A DNA stretch of 64,000 nucleotides, from assembly GCA_010672925.1 (NCBI GenBank), contig JAAHFP010000024.1, positions 1-64,000 of the forward strand. The letters are read 5' to 3'. Shown piece by piece: positions 35,627-44,538 of the stretch (position 1 is the stretch's first letter; every line of letters starts with the position of its first letter). The notes beneath the pieces were generated by a model. It ran no database searches, was not told the origin of the DNA, and saw only the letters and a program-made list of their open reading frames with translations. The position numbers and the translations under genes were made by a program. The DNA comes from Symploca sp. SIO1C2. Its GTDB lineage: Bacteria > Cyanobacteriota > Cyanobacteriia > Cyanobacteriales > Coleofasciculaceae.

Positions 35627-35896
35627 TTAACTTTTACGTTTACGCATTGAACCAAAACCTAATAGACCGAAAGTTAATAGGCCTAATGTAGAAGATGGTT
35701 CGGGAACAGAAGCACCATTAGAGTCAAAATTCAAGTCATCAATATAGTAATCATCACCTGCCCCATTAGCAAATACGACTCTATGAATACCAGCATTGGG
35801 ATCGTGAAAGCCAATAAAGCCAAAGGTGGGAGCGCCTCCTCCAAATGTTCCCAGTAATTGGTCTTCAAGGTTATAGAAATAAGCAACAGTATCATT
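35627..35896 (-). pseudogene. PEP-CTERM protein remnant (5'-truncated)
   Basis: Reading the minus strand from 35896 gives NDTVAYFYNLEDQLLGTFGG..., continuing through FGFIGFHDPNAGIHRVVF and DDYYIDDLNFD to the sorting signal VPEPSSTLGLLTFGLLGFGS with a basic end RKRKS and stop at 35627-35629. That tail (Pro-Glu-Pro, hydrophobic helix, basic cap) is a PEP-CTERM exosortase signal. There is no start codon; in-frame stops precede it and the N-terminal part and signal peptide are gone. A surface protein gene remnant. Confidence 0.75.
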
Positions 35897-35960
35897 TTAC
35901 TAATGGTGCTCCTACAGAAGATTATAACTACAAGCAATAACGATAAATAATACGCTTTAC

Positions 35961-36509
35961 TTATTCGCTGATGTAGCCTAACAAGCGTTTTTCTTCTGGC
36001 ATCGCTCCAGCCTCTAACCAGGCAATTGGTTGCTCTTCTTCAACACGGTTAGGATTAACCCAAACAATAGTCTTGAGTATAGAAGATTCCTGAGCAGCTT
36101 TTCTAAAAAATCTTCGAGCTGTTTTCTCATCTAGAGAAATAATCGTTTTATCCGAAGCTAATGCTGCTTCAAGAAGGTGAACATCTTTGATAATTTGCCC
36201 TCTTTGTTCGTCAGTTTCAGCAATTCTTTCCAGGCAATCCCAAAGACTACTATCGGTAGGCAGGTTTTTCAATGGTAAGAGTTTCTTCTTGGCTACCATT
36301 GTAGCTAGCCATTGACGAGCAAAGCGTGACTGATGTTGATCCCATTCTTTACGAATTTCTGGTGTCATGACAATCTTGTGACAAATTTTCAAGACACTCT
36401 CCAGAAAAATTCGGCAGTTAGATGATGTTGGATGACTTGTATGTGGTGGTCCTGCTGCTCTCGCGACAGAAGCATCAATGACCAAACATTTGGAAATACT
36501 TTTAGACAT
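35961..36509 (-). CDS. PIN-like putative ribonuclease partner of the ATPase
   Basis: A 182-residue protein. LVIDASVARAAG (Asp12), the helix EIRKEWDQH (Glu51/55), and DVHLLEAALASDKTIISLDE (Asp109, Glu114, Asp120, Asp127) follow the acidic layout of PIN-domain nucleases, where the last strand holds the final Asp before a helix. The family is not one I can name. Its ATG overlaps nothing but abuts the stop of the ATPase gene (TAA directly followed by ATG), so the two are translationally coupled. Nuclease activity is inference. Confidence 0.6.
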   Translation of the reverse strand: MSKSISKCLVIDASVARAAGPPHTSHPTSSNCRIFLESVLKICHKIVMTPEIRKEWDQHQSRFARQWLATMVAKKKLLPLKNLPTDSSLWDCLERIAETDEQRGQIIKDVHLLEAALASDKTIISLDEKTARRFFRKAAQESSILKTIVWVNPNRVEEEQPIAWLEAGAMPEEKRLLGYISE

Positions 36510-37823
36510 TTAATCATTCCATAGTTTAGTCTCAGCAGCAGTCAAGTAACGATTCTGAGTAGACAAAGCAATTTCACTAAAATCTTCTGGCCAATCTGCA
36601 AAAGCTCCAGTTTCGTCAAGCTCTCCACTAGATATTTTTGTACCTCCATCTTCTTGTCGAGTAAACCAGTGAAGCTTTACTTTATCTGATGATAGTTGCT
36701 CTTCAGCCACAAGAGACTGAACACCCAGTAAAAATAGCTCACTATGAGTTTCAACCACAACACGTACACCCCTATTCGCTGCTTCAGCAAAAACCTCAGC
36801 TAGGGCAACTTGTGCACGGGGGTGCAAGTGGAGCTCTGGCTGTTCGATGTAAACTAACTGTCCTGGACTAGCAGCAAGTAAAGCAACTAAAACCGGTAGT
36901 ACTTGAGAAACACCAAAGCCAACATCCACCATACTTACCATGTCTTTTTTAGTAGTCTTCGAGTTGCTACTACACGGTAAGCGTCCGACTTTGAGTTCTA
37001 CTTGAGTGTCATTAATTTGCTCAGACTTTATTATTGATGTTAATCCAAGATTTTGCAAGGCTTGTGTTAACTTGTCAAGATTTTTGTCCTTCTTTATTTG
37101 CCAGTGGTTGATAACGCTAGCAACGTAATTTTCAAAAGTGCCTGGAAATAGATTGCTGACAGCTGTAGTTTTATAGGTTCTCTCCGGATTACCTCTTAAT
37201 CCAGGAACATGTATGATTTTTTGAATATAACCTTTAACTCGCGAAGGTACATCAATAATATACAAGCCAATTAAACTGATTTCAAAAAAACATCTATTTC
37301 TAATTACTTCTGGACTTTTTGATTCTGGCTCTTTTTTTTGCAAAAAAGATCTGACTGCAACTTGATTAATATCTTGTATAGATGATGGTGGTAACATAGC
37401 AAACAATGTTTCATACTTCATTTCAGGACTGATTTGAAACTGTGTTCCTTCTCCCTCATACTCCATCGATACTAGATCAATTGGTTGTTGCGGTTGCTTC
37501 CCAAAAGAACAGGTAATGGTTTCATTGCCATCAACTTCTATGCCTACCTTAAATTCTTTAGCCTTTTCTGTTGAATTTATTGCCAATAGCTGTTCTGCTG
37601 AGGTGAATTTTAAGTTTGGGCCATTAATCAATAGAGCACCGGGATCGTAATTAGCTTCTAAAGTCTGTTTCATTAGCAACACAGGCTGCATAATACTAGA
37701 CTTGCCAGAACTGTTAGCACCTGCCAAGATCGTTAACGAAGAGATATCAATTACTGACTCATCGTACAGTGATTTATAGCCCGCAATTTTGATAGCGGTA
37801 ATGCCTGGTTGATTTTGCTTCAT
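36510..37823 (-). CDS. AAA ATPase of the OLD/RecF-like (DUF3696) type
   Basis: A 437-residue SMC-like ATPase. N-terminal GYKSLYDESVIDISSLTILAG leads to Walker A GANSSGKSS (35-43). A large central insertion (~80-290) precedes the signature-like VDVGFGVSQVLPVLVA, Walker B LVYIEQPELHLHPRAQ (~320-335) and the H-loop VVETHSELFL (~351-360). The C-terminal segment FADWPEDFSEIALS fits DUF3696. There is no TOPRIM domain, unlike true OLD nucleases. The partner PIN-like gene follows without a gap. A defence or toxin role is inferred from such pairs in general. Confidence 0.8.
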   Translation of the reverse strand: MKQNQPGITAIKIAGYKSLYDESVIDISSLTILAGANSSGKSSIMQPVLLMKQTLEANYDPGALLINGPNLKFTSAEQLLAINSTEKAKEFKVGIEVDGNETITCSFGKQPQQPIDLVSMEYEGEGTQFQISPEMKYETLFAMLPPSSIQDINQVAVRSFLQKKEPESKSPEVIRNRCFFEISLIGLYIIDVPSRVKGYIQKIIHVPGLRGNPERTYKTTAVSNLFPGTFENYVASVINHWQIKKDKNLDKLTQALQNLGLTSIIKSEQINDTQVELKVGRLPCSSNSKTTKKDMVSMVDVGFGVSQVLPVLVALLAASPGQLVYIEQPELHLHPRAQVALAEVFAEAANRGVRVVVETHSELFLLGVQSLVAEEQLSSDKVKLHWFTRQEDGGTKISSGELDETGAFADWPEDFSEIALSTQNRYLTAAETKLWND

Positions 37824-37844
37824 TTTTTGGTTTTGAAATTTTGA

Positions 37845-39062
37845 TTAACCATTCACCAACACCTGCTCGTACAATTGACCTGCTTGTTCCCAAGTGTATT
37901 CCTGTTCGACTAAATCCCGTCCATTATGGGATAATTGCGATCGCATTTGTGCATCTTCAAATAGCTTACTAATAGCTTCAAGATACTCTTCAGCTTGATT
38001 GGCTCGTAATGCTCGCAGGGGGGTAGCAACACCATCAACCGTTAGTCCTTCCAAACCGCGATCGCTTCCTACTACTGGTACTCCTGCTGCCATAGCTTCC
38101 AGGGTTTTGTTTTTTATCCCTAATCCTGTTCGTAGAGGTACTACACACACTTTTGCTTGATGTAAGTATTCTACTATTGAAGGAACGCGACCGGTAACGA
38201 TGACGCCGGGATAGTTGCCGAAGTTTAAGACTTCTGGGGTCGGTTTAGCACCAGCAATGGTAAAAGTTGTATCGGGATAACGCTGTTGTAATTTTGGCAA
38301 TACTTCTAGAGTAAAGAAACGAGCCGCTTCAATATTATGCTCAGCACTCATATCTCCTACAAAGATTAACCCATAACCCGCTGCCTCAGTTTGGCGATAG
38401 GGAAACAGTGACAAGTCTACCCCATTGGGAATTACTTTAATTGAGCTATCTGAGCGTAGTTTCAGTAATTGCTGCCGGTCATCTTCCGTCGTGACCACAA
38501 TTTGGGAGAATTTACTACAGTAGCGCTTTTCGTACCGAGCTAATAATAGAGCTAAATAAAGGCGATCGCGTAGGGGATTTTGGGAAGCTCCCATAACTAA
38601 ATGATTGCTTACCCAGCCATAGATAGAACTGTGGACATTGACTACAGTTCGTACTGAATGCTTAAACTCCGGTCGTACATAGATTTCATTGACACTATGT
38701 TCACAAGCGATCGCGTCACATTTACCTGCTTGAACATAGGCATCCACCCAAGCCTGAATTTCTGGTGAATAACGATAGAGTACATTAGGTGGGGTTGCTT
38801 TGGCTACGGACTCGGTAAAACGTTTTACTTTACCCAAAATACCACCTGGGGAGGGTTCTGCCGGTAAAGGAAAAACCACTAGGTTACTTACCCAATTCTT
38901 TAATTCTTCTACTTCTGTATCTGAAACTCTCTCGTGGCGCTGAGTAACTAGGGTTACTTGATGACGCTGTTGCAAGTATTTGAGCAAGTTAAAAGTTCTA
39001 ATTTCAGTCCCTCCGCGACTGGGGGGGTAGGGAAATGTGGAGGAGAGCATCAGTATGTTCAT
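37845..39062 (-). CDS. Glycosyltransferase family 4
   Basis: A 405-residue GT-B enzyme (MNILMLSSTFPYPPSRGGTE; N-terminal acceptor domain to ~180), with nucleotide-sugar site motifs KVIPNGVDLSLFP (~207-219), IFVGDMSAEHNIEA and KNKTLEAMAAGVPVVGS (~318-334). It resembles transferases of the sugar-transfer-associated PEP-CTERM/EpsH type. It is on its own, 21 bp after the ATPase start on the same strand, far from the main polysaccharide locus. The acceptor is unknown. Confidence 0.85.
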   Translation of the reverse strand: MNILMLSSTFPYPPSRGGTEIRTFNLLKYLQQRHQVTLVTQRHERVSDTEVEELKNWVSNLVVFPLPAEPSPGGILGKVKRFTESVAKATPPNVLYRYSPEIQAWVDAYVQAGKCDAIACEHSVNEIYVRPEFKHSVRTVVNVHSSIYGWVSNHLVMGASQNPLRDRLYLALLLARYEKRYCSKFSQIVVTTEDDRQQLLKLRSDSSIKVIPNGVDLSLFPYRQTEAAGYGLIFVGDMSAEHNIEAARFFTLEVLPKLQQRYPDTTFTIAGAKPTPEVLNFGNYPGVIVTGRVPSIVEYLHQAKVCVVPLRTGLGIKNKTLEAMAAGVPVVGSDRGLEGLTVDGVATPLRALRANQAEEYLEAISKLFEDAQMRSQLSHNGRDLVEQEYTWEQAGQLYEQVLVNG

Positions 39063-39202
39063 ATTTGTTGTTTGTTATTTGTCGTTCTTGAAAGTAGGTA
39101 ACAGGCCACAGTCTGTAAAATGAGGAGATATTTACAAAAGTACATAGAGAACCTACCATTATTACCTTAGTAGTACCACTTGTCTTACTTTAAAGAGGAT
39201 TT

Positions 39203-39643
39203 ATGAAATATATCATTGGACTGAGCAGTGTTTTATTTGCCCTGTGGTGGGGTTTATTTACCATCACGCCTGCTTGGGCTGTAACTCAATCCCATGCCCC
39301 CGCCGATGCCTATGCTTACATCATTGAGCCAACTGACGGTGAGACAGTTCCTCAAACGTTTGATGTCAAATTTGGTGTATCTGGGATGGGAATTGCCCCA
39401 GCTGGGGTTAATCGTCAGAACACGGGGCATTATCATCTGCTGATTGATGTAGATGAATTGCCAGATCTGACTCAACCTCTGCCAAGCAATAACCACGTCA
39501 AGCACTTTGGTAAGGGACAAATAGAAGCAACTCCAACCCTGTCTTCTGGAGTCCATACATTGCGCCTATTATTGGGTGACTATGCCCATGTACCTCATGA
39601 CAATCCTGTTATTTCTGCACTTGTTCATATTAACGTTGAATAG
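39203..39643 (+). CDS. DUF4399 periplasmic protein
   Basis: A 146-residue secreted protein: signal peptide (1-~26, LFALWWGLFTITPAWAVTQ), then a single DUF4399 domain with HAPADAYAYIIEPTDGETVP, NTGHYHLLIDVDELPD and GVHTLRLLLGDYAHVPHD. The conserved His residues could bind metal, but function is unknown. It starts at ATG 39203 after a GAGG-like site and is divergent from the GT4 gene. Confidence 0.85.
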   Translation: MKYIIGLSSVLFALWWGLFTITPAWAVTQSHAPADAYAYIIEPTDGETVPQTFDVKFGVSGMGIAPAGVNRQNTGHYHLLIDVDELPDLTQPLPSNNHVKHFGKGQIEATPTLSSGVHTLRLLLGDYAHVPHDNPVISALVHINVE

Positions 39644-39711
39644 TTGTAATTCGCGAATATTGTGCTACTTAATGTCTCATGCTTCAGTAGCACAACTATA
39701 TTCACCAAGCC

Positions 39712-40926
39712 CTAGTTAACAGATTTTTGTAGAGGACTTTGCATCAGGCTACGCATCTGCTGAATATCAGCTAAAACTGCATTTAGCCTACTCTGCCGTA
39801 ACTCTAGGGATAGGTTGGGTTCTTTAACTAGGTTCACCAGAGATATTTGGATGGTGGATAGGAGAGTAGAAAGTTGTTGGTGTGTCGTATCAGTCCATTG
39901 ATTATAGTTACCACTAATAACTTCCAGCTTTGGTGGAGAATTTACACATTGAGGCTCTAGGGGTTTTGATGGAACATTGCCGTTTTGTAGGCGTTCCACT
40001 TCCAGTTGCTGGACTGTTTGTTGTAGAGTTTCTACTATGCCATACATCTCCATCGGGTCAAATACTCGTAGTAGGCTAGTCTGAGTAACGATACCTAGCC
40101 TTTGTCCCCAATTCCAAGACACAACTAAGCGTCGTACATGCCGCTGTTGCATTTCTTGATGAGCAGTCCATAAGGAATCTTCGGGACTCAGAATAAATAG
40201 AGGTGTACTCATAACTACCTGAGCTTCCGTTGTGAACAGATTTAGCTGTAAAGACTGAAATTGTACGATATCTCGCTCAGTGACAATCCCTACCGGCAGC
40301 AATCGCTCCTTTTCATCTTCCTCGGTGATTACGACACAACTAACTCGTTGTTGGGTCATCAACTGCGCTAAACTTAACACGGAAGCAGTCAATGGAGCAT
40401 GGACTACTTCGCGACTCATAACCTCTGACACCCGCCGCAACTTGAGGAGGTTTGCCGGACGTAATACCCGACGTATACTTTCTGGGGAGACTATACCAAC
40501 TAATTTACCGTAATCGTCCACAATCGGTAGGTGACGAATCCGATAGCGACGAAACAGAAATAGAGCAGCGAAGATATCCTGAGCAGCAGCTTGAGGTAAG
40601 GTAACTATTGGGTGTATCATGACTTCCCTCACCTTCACCCCAGAAAAATTCGTACCATTAGCTGTAAGCTTGACAATATCCCGCTCTGTAAAGATACCCA
40701 ACAATCGTTCATCTTGCATTACTAAGACACAACTAGAGCGAGTACTAGTAATTGGTGCGGCATCTGATAGGGAGTCCAAATTAGGCAGTGAGCAACTGCT
40801 GCCTCGTGCCTGACTGATTAAAGCGATTACTTCTACTAGCAGCGTTTCCGGTGCAACAATAAGGGGATGAAAATCAATTGCGTCTTCTAAGGCTGGAGCA
40901 TGGATGAGGGGATTGTCATTTGTCAT
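39712..40926 (-). CDS. Four-CBS-domain protein
   Basis: About 404 residues made of two Bateman modules: CBS1 (IDFHPLIVAPETLLVEVIAL to IFTERDIV), CBS2 (VREVMIHPIVTLPQAAAQDI), CBS3 (VSEVMSREVVHAPLTASVLS, VGIVTERDIVQ) and CBS4 (AQVVMSTPLFILSPEDSLWT), with a long helical tail. Similar modules head many cyanobacterial sensor kinases; here no kinase follows. ATG 40926 (MTNDNPLI) is preferred; the GTG at 41031 would translate a STRR. It should bind adenine nucleotides. Confidence 0.82.
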   Translation of the reverse strand: MTNDNPLIHAPALEDAIDFHPLIVAPETLLVEVIALISQARGSSCSLPNLDSLSDAAPITSTRSSCVLVMQDERLLGIFTERDIVKLTANGTNFSGVKVREVMIHPIVTLPQAAAQDIFAALFLFRRYRIRHLPIVDDYGKLVGIVSPESIRRVLRPANLLKLRRVSEVMSREVVHAPLTASVLSLAQLMTQQRVSCVVITEEDEKERLLPVGIVTERDIVQFQSLQLNLFTTEAQVVMSTPLFILSPEDSLWTAHQEMQQRHVRRLVVSWNWGQRLGIVTQTSLLRVFDPMEMYGIVETLQQTVQQLEVERLQNGNVPSKPLEPQCVNSPPKLEVISGNYNQWTDTTHQQLSTLLSTIQISLVNLVKEPNLSLELRQSRLNAVLADIQQMRSLMQSPLQKSVN

Positions 40927-41451
40927 TTGTTGTTTGTTGTTGGTTGTTTGTTGTTGGGAATTGGGCATTGGGAATTGGGAATTGGGAATTGGGAATATTC
41001 TTTTATTTCTCCATCCTCTCTGTCTCCCCACACTCCTCTATCTTCCTTGTCCCCACATCCCTTACACAATCTCCGCTTCATTGCTCAAAAGACGGATGTT
41101 ACACTGAAGCAAGCTCAAAGTTTTGAAAAATATTTACATTAAACCTGCATAGGTATATTATAAGGAAAAGTTACATTTACAGGTAATGTAAAGATTACAT
41201 TGCAATTATTGTAGCGAAAAAGAAGTTATGGCAAGCTACTTGCCTAGTTGTGCTTGACCACACATGGGTAAGTCTTTGTGGCTACCAGCGTAGATTGGGA
41301 CAAAATTAAAGACTACGATTAGCTCCGGTCATTAGAGGTTATGATGCTTGCTTTTTAGAAAGAGCCCACTTTAATTTGGTAGCCTTATTTTTCTATATAG
41401 GAAATTACAAGCAAATAAATTGTCTAAGTTGTTGTATTCAAGTTGTATGTT
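40927..41451. other. Intergenic region with STRR and TTACATT repeats
   Basis: 40934-41000 is a STRR (TGTTGTT and GGGAATT units). At 41171-41201 TTACATT occurs twice with an inverted copy between (AATGTAA at 41185), similar to HLR1-type half-sites. No gene is seen to 41451. Confidence 0.5.
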
Positions 41452-41832
41452 TTACTTCCCCTGCTCCGAAGCTCCCTGGATAGGAGTTTTTATCACGCCA
41501 GAGACTCCGGAGACTCTAGGGGTTTTTCCATAAAGTCTGTCGAGAACCCGTTTAACTGAAATTCTTTTCCACTGGTAACCACGTTTGGTTTTGTGTCCCT
41601 GTTGATTGAGCCAATCAGCTATCTGCTGTAGTGATTTACCAGATTTGTGGTGACGGCGAATTAACTCAATCACCTGCTGCTCTAATTGGTTGTCTACTAA
41701 TTCACCATCTAGGGATTGTTGACCAAAAGCTGGGGAACCGTAACCGGCATAACCACCCTGAGCAGCTTTCGCTCTGCGACCTTTTTCTAGTCTTTCAGTA
41801 ACTGTGTACCAGTTTAACTCTTCAGCAGCCAT
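41452..41832 (-). pseudogene. Serine recombinase C-terminal (recombinase domain) fragment
   Basis: A 126-residue protein with the recombinase-domain pattern GRRAKAAQGGYAGYGSPAFG, QVIELIRRHHKSGKSLQQIA and WLNQQGHKTKRGYQWKRISV, ending in KRVLDRLYG. Large serine recombinases carry this after an N-terminal catalytic domain; here that domain, with its Ser and Arg residues, is absent. It is either a truncated integrase or a free-standing DNA-binding domain, as seen in other cyanobacteria. It is divergent from the adenylate-kinase-like gene, 57 bp apart. Confidence 0.65.
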
Positions 41833-41889
41833 AACTATTTTAGTTCAACAACTTTATTTGGTAGTTTATCAATTCTTAAATCATAAGTA

Positions 41890-42459
41890 ATGCGATTAAT
41901 CTTTCTCGGACCTTTTGGAGCAGGTAAGGAAACCCAAGCCGCTATTTTAGCTGAGTACTGGCAGATTCCCTATTTGGCTATTGGTGATATTTTACGTCAG
42001 GCGATCGCCCAAGAAACATTTTTGGGTTTGAAAGCTCAAAGTTTCATGAAGCAAGGAAAGTTAGTCCCAGATCCTCTATTCATTGAACTCCTTCGCCAGC
42101 GTTTGAACCAACCCGATGCTAGAAGAGGTTGGGTACTAGACGGATTTCCCCGAAATTTATCCCAGGCTCAGGCTTTAGAACAGCTGTTACAAGAAATTGG
42201 TCAACGCTATGATTGGGTAATCAATTTTGAAGTTTCTCTCAATACCTTAGTCAAGAGAATGTTAGGACAAGGTGACCAAAATTATCCTCAAGCCAAACTA
42301 GGTCAGAGTCTAGAAGCTTATCCTAAACAGACTGCTCCCATCAACTTAATTGAATTTTACCAGAGCCGCCATTGCCTGAAGACGATTGATGGTAATCTCT
42401 CAGGAACTTCTGTAACTCTTAGCTTACAGGAACTGCTGGACCTTCAAGTCGCAGTTTGA
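41890..42459 (+). CDS. Degenerate adenylate kinase paralogue
   Basis: A 189-residue protein clearly related to the adk at 43042 (IFLGP-GAGK, VLDGFPRNLSQAQALEQLLQ). Its P-loop is GPFGAGKETQ rather than GPPGAGKGTQ, and the lid/AMP region reads MLGQGDQNYPQAKLGQSLEA, losing the arginines found in the neighbour (EAIIRRRLEVY). The C-terminal SRHCLKTIDGNLSG is kept. It may have lost catalysis and serve as a binding protein, or be decaying. 582 bp separate it from the second copy, with a small gene between. Confidence 0.75.
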   Translation: MRLIFLGPFGAGKETQAAILAEYWQIPYLAIGDILRQAIAQETFLGLKAQSFMKQGKLVPDPLFIELLRQRLNQPDARRGWVLDGFPRNLSQAQALEQLLQEIGQRYDWVINFEVSLNTLVKRMLGQGDQNYPQAKLGQSLEAYPKQTAPINLIEFYQSRHCLKTIDGNLSGTSVTLSLQELLDLQVAV

Positions 42460-42521
42460 AGCACTCTTCAAAGTTTCTTTTTTATCTGCACCACAGCAGT
42501 AGTGGCGTGACACATCTAAAA

Positions 42522-42602
42522 ATGTAGGTTGGGGGTCACGCTAGTGAAACCCAACAAAGCCTTGCTGGTGTTGGGTCTCGTTGCCTCGACCCAACCTATC
42601 CA
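42522..42602. repeat. Hairpin repeat (TAGGTTGGG / CCCAACCTA)
   Basis: Outer arms TAGGTTGGG and CCCAACCTA enclose an inner GTTGGGT/ACCCAAC pair. Such elements occur dispersed in cyanobacterial genomes; here one sits in the 293-bp gap after the degenerate kinase. Confidence 0.7.
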
Positions 42603-42752
42603 ATAGAGGGATGTTACACCTAAAGAGGTTAAAATGCTTAATTAGTATAGACAAGAGACTCTTAAAGGTGTACACTGAGGAATGTTACAAGAAAGGGAGG
42701 CGAAACTCTCTTCAGATAAGATTTTAAATTGTTTTAGGGTGTGCATCAAATT

Positions 42753-42983
42753 ATGGATTACAAAAAAATGGCAGGATTAGCCAGTGAAGTTGAACCCAAC
42801 TTGATGGCAATCATCGCTGAATTTAACAGCACCCTCAAAAAGCATGGTGTATCGAATGCCAGAGTGGTTGAGTTTACTCTCAGTGATAACGAATCTCCAG
42901 AAATGGAAGGACTGGTTTGTAATTTTGCCTGCTGGATTGATCGAGGAGATCTTTCCTGCGGTGTCAGATGTCAATTTGAGTAA
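42753..42983 (+). CDS. Small hypothetical protein
   Basis: A 76-residue acidic protein (MDYKKMAGLASEVEPNLMAI...). I do not recognise it. The N-terminus is helical and the C-terminus (GLVCNFACWIDRGDLSCGVR) has three cysteines. GTG 42741 is an alternative start. It lies 58 bp before adk on the same strand. Confidence 0.5.
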   Translation: MDYKKMAGLASEVEPNLMAIIAEFNSTLKKHGVSNARVVEFTLSDNESPEMEGLVCNFACWIDRGDLSCGVRCQFE

Positions 42984-43041
42984 CACCAGCGTAATCTCTG
43001 GTTAATTGAGCAACAGTCCCATTAAAACCAATTTAACGATA

Positions 43042-43605
43042 ATGCGATTAATTTTTCTCGGACCTCCCGGTGCTGGAAAAGGAACCCAGGCAGCAATTTT
43101 AGCCAACCTGTGGCAAATTCCTCATATTTCTACTGGTGATATTTTAAGACAAGCAATCGCAGGAAAAACCTCCTTAGGTATACAAGCCAAAGCTCATGTC
43201 GATGCAGGAGAACTAGTTCCTAATATCCTCATAATGGCCATGATACGAGAGCGTTTTGGTCAACGAGATACGGAAAAAGGCTGGATTTTGGATGGATTTC
43301 CCCGAAATATATCTCAGGCAGATGCCCTAGATCAACTACTACAAATCATGAGACAGCCTTATGGTTTTGCAGTCAACTTTACAGTTCCCACTGATATTTT
43401 AGTGGAGAGAATGTTAGGTCGAGGTCGTCAGGATGATAATGAAGCAATTATTCGTCGGCGTTTAGAAGTTTATCACGAGCAAACAGCTCCTTTAATTGAG
43501 TTTTACCAGCGTCGCCAATGCCTCAAAACTATTGATGCTAATCTTCCTGTTGAGCAGGTGACTAATATGTTGCAGGAGTCCCTACGGCAGCCTGTAGAGG
43601 TTTAA
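43042..43605 (+). CDS. adk: Adenylate kinase (short lid)
   Basis: A 187-residue kinase that equilibrates ATP + AMP with two ADP. P-loop GPPGAGKGTQ (~7-16), STGDILRQAI (AMP site, ~30-39), WILDGFPRNISQADALDQLL (~78-97) and the arginines RMLGRGRQDDNEAIIRRRLE (~119-138) are complete. The lid is short, as in cyanobacteria. Start ATG 43042 is preferred over TTG 43006. It sits 100-130 bp before the ferredoxin gene. Confidence 0.9.
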   Translation: MRLIFLGPPGAGKGTQAAILANLWQIPHISTGDILRQAIAGKTSLGIQAKAHVDAGELVPNILIMAMIRERFGQRDTEKGWILDGFPRNISQADALDQLLQIMRQPYGFAVNFTVPTDILVERMLGRGRQDDNEAIIRRRLEVYHEQTAPLIEFYQRRQCLKTIDANLPVEQVTNMLQESLRQPVEV

Positions 43606-43734
43606 ACAACTGTAAAAGCTTTCCTTTACTCGGTCTTGGTGTTAGCCAAAGCTATATTTTTTGGACCATACAAGAGCAGATAGCTTATCTGCTTATCTAT
43701 CAAATTGTCTTAATCATACAAGGAGTATTTTTCC

Positions 43735-44031
43735 ATGGCAACTTACAAAGTTAGACTAGTCAACGAAGCGGTCGGACTCGACAAAACTATTGAAGTTCCT
43801 GATGACCAATATATAGTCGATGCTGCTGAAGAACAGGAAATTGACTTGCCTGTATCCTGTCGTTCAGGTTCTTGTTCTACCTGTGTTGGCAAGATTACTG
43901 CCGGGAAAGTGGATCAATCAGATCAAGTTTTCTTAGATGATGACCAAATTGCTGCTGGTTTTGTTCTAACCTGTGTAGCTTACCCTGCTTCTGACTGCAC
44001 TATTCAAACTGATCAAGAAGACCAGCTTTAG
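43735..44031 (+). CDS. Plant-type [2Fe-2S] ferredoxin
   Basis: A 98-residue ferredoxin. The cluster cysteines are Cys42, Cys47, Cys50 ([13 protein letters not shown]) and Cys80 (VLTCVAYP). The binding loop [10 protein letters not shown] resembles the FdxH/fdx2 type more than PetF (which I recall as AGACSTCAGK), so it may serve a special partner. The stop TAG lies in the first unit of a heptamer repeat. The neighbouring thioredoxin suggests a redox unit, though no ferredoxin-thioredoxin reductase is here. Confidence 0.9.
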   Translation: MATYKVRLVNEAVGLDKTIEVPDDQYIVDAAEEQEIDLPVSCRSGSCSTCVGKITAGKVDQSDQVFLDDDQIAAGFVLTCVAYPASDCTIQTDQEDQL

Positions 44032-44062
44032 GTATTAGGTATTAGGTATTAGGTGTTAGGTT
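44029..44062. repeat. Heptamer repeat (TTAGGTA) at the ferredoxin stop
   Basis: Four copies of TTAGGTA or TTAGGTG; the stop codon TAG of the ferredoxin gene is part of the first copy. Confidence 0.9.
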
Positions 44063-44172
44063 TTTATACCTGTGGTATACCTACTCATAGCCTCTTTGTC
44101 TTGCACGATAGTTGATAACTGAATCAATAGCAAACTACACTTAATTTCACATTCAAGAGAAAAGTAATAATC

Positions 44173-44499
44173 ATGACTACAGCACCTCAAATCCAAGAAA
44201 GTGAATTTAACGAACTTTTGACCTACGGAGGACCAGTTGTCGTTGACTGTACGGCAACTTGGTGTGGCCCTTGCCGTAAAGTTAGTCCTTTAATCGATCA
44301 ACTAGCAGAGAAGTATCAAGGTCGTGCAAAAGTAGTCAAGCTCGACATTGAAAAAAACCAAGAAACTCCTAAAAAATATGGTGTTCGTAGCATTCCTGCT
44401 GTTCTAATTTTTAAGAGTGGTGAGTTGGTAGAACATCTAGTGGGTGCTAAGCCTTACGAAGAGTTCAGTAGTGCAGTTGATAAGTACCTTGAAACTTGA
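44173..44499 (+). CDS. trxA: Thioredoxin (WCGPC)
   Basis: A 108-residue thioredoxin with the active site TATWCGPCRKVSP (~30-42), VKLDIEKNQETPKKYGVRSI and the cis-Pro loop SIPAVLIFKSGE. It reduces disulfides of target enzymes; CP12 proteins are classic targets and two CBS-CP12 genes lie 0.5-2 kb downstream. A GAGAAAAG ribosome-binding site lies 10 bp upstream. Family member (m, x, A type) cannot be fixed. Confidence 0.9.
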   Translation: MTTAPQIQESEFNELLTYGGPVVVDCTATWCGPCRKVSPLIDQLAEKYQGRAKVVKLDIEKNQETPKKYGVRSIPAVLIFKSGELVEHLVGAKPYEEFSSAVDKYLET

Positions 44500-44538
44500 T
44501 GAATACCGATGTTAATTGAATTGTAAGATTCTACTATC

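Noticed and set aside
35731-35937. 68-aa minus-strand frame starting MLVVIIFC
   Set aside because: The true coding frame of this stretch is the PEP-CTERM remnant in another frame.
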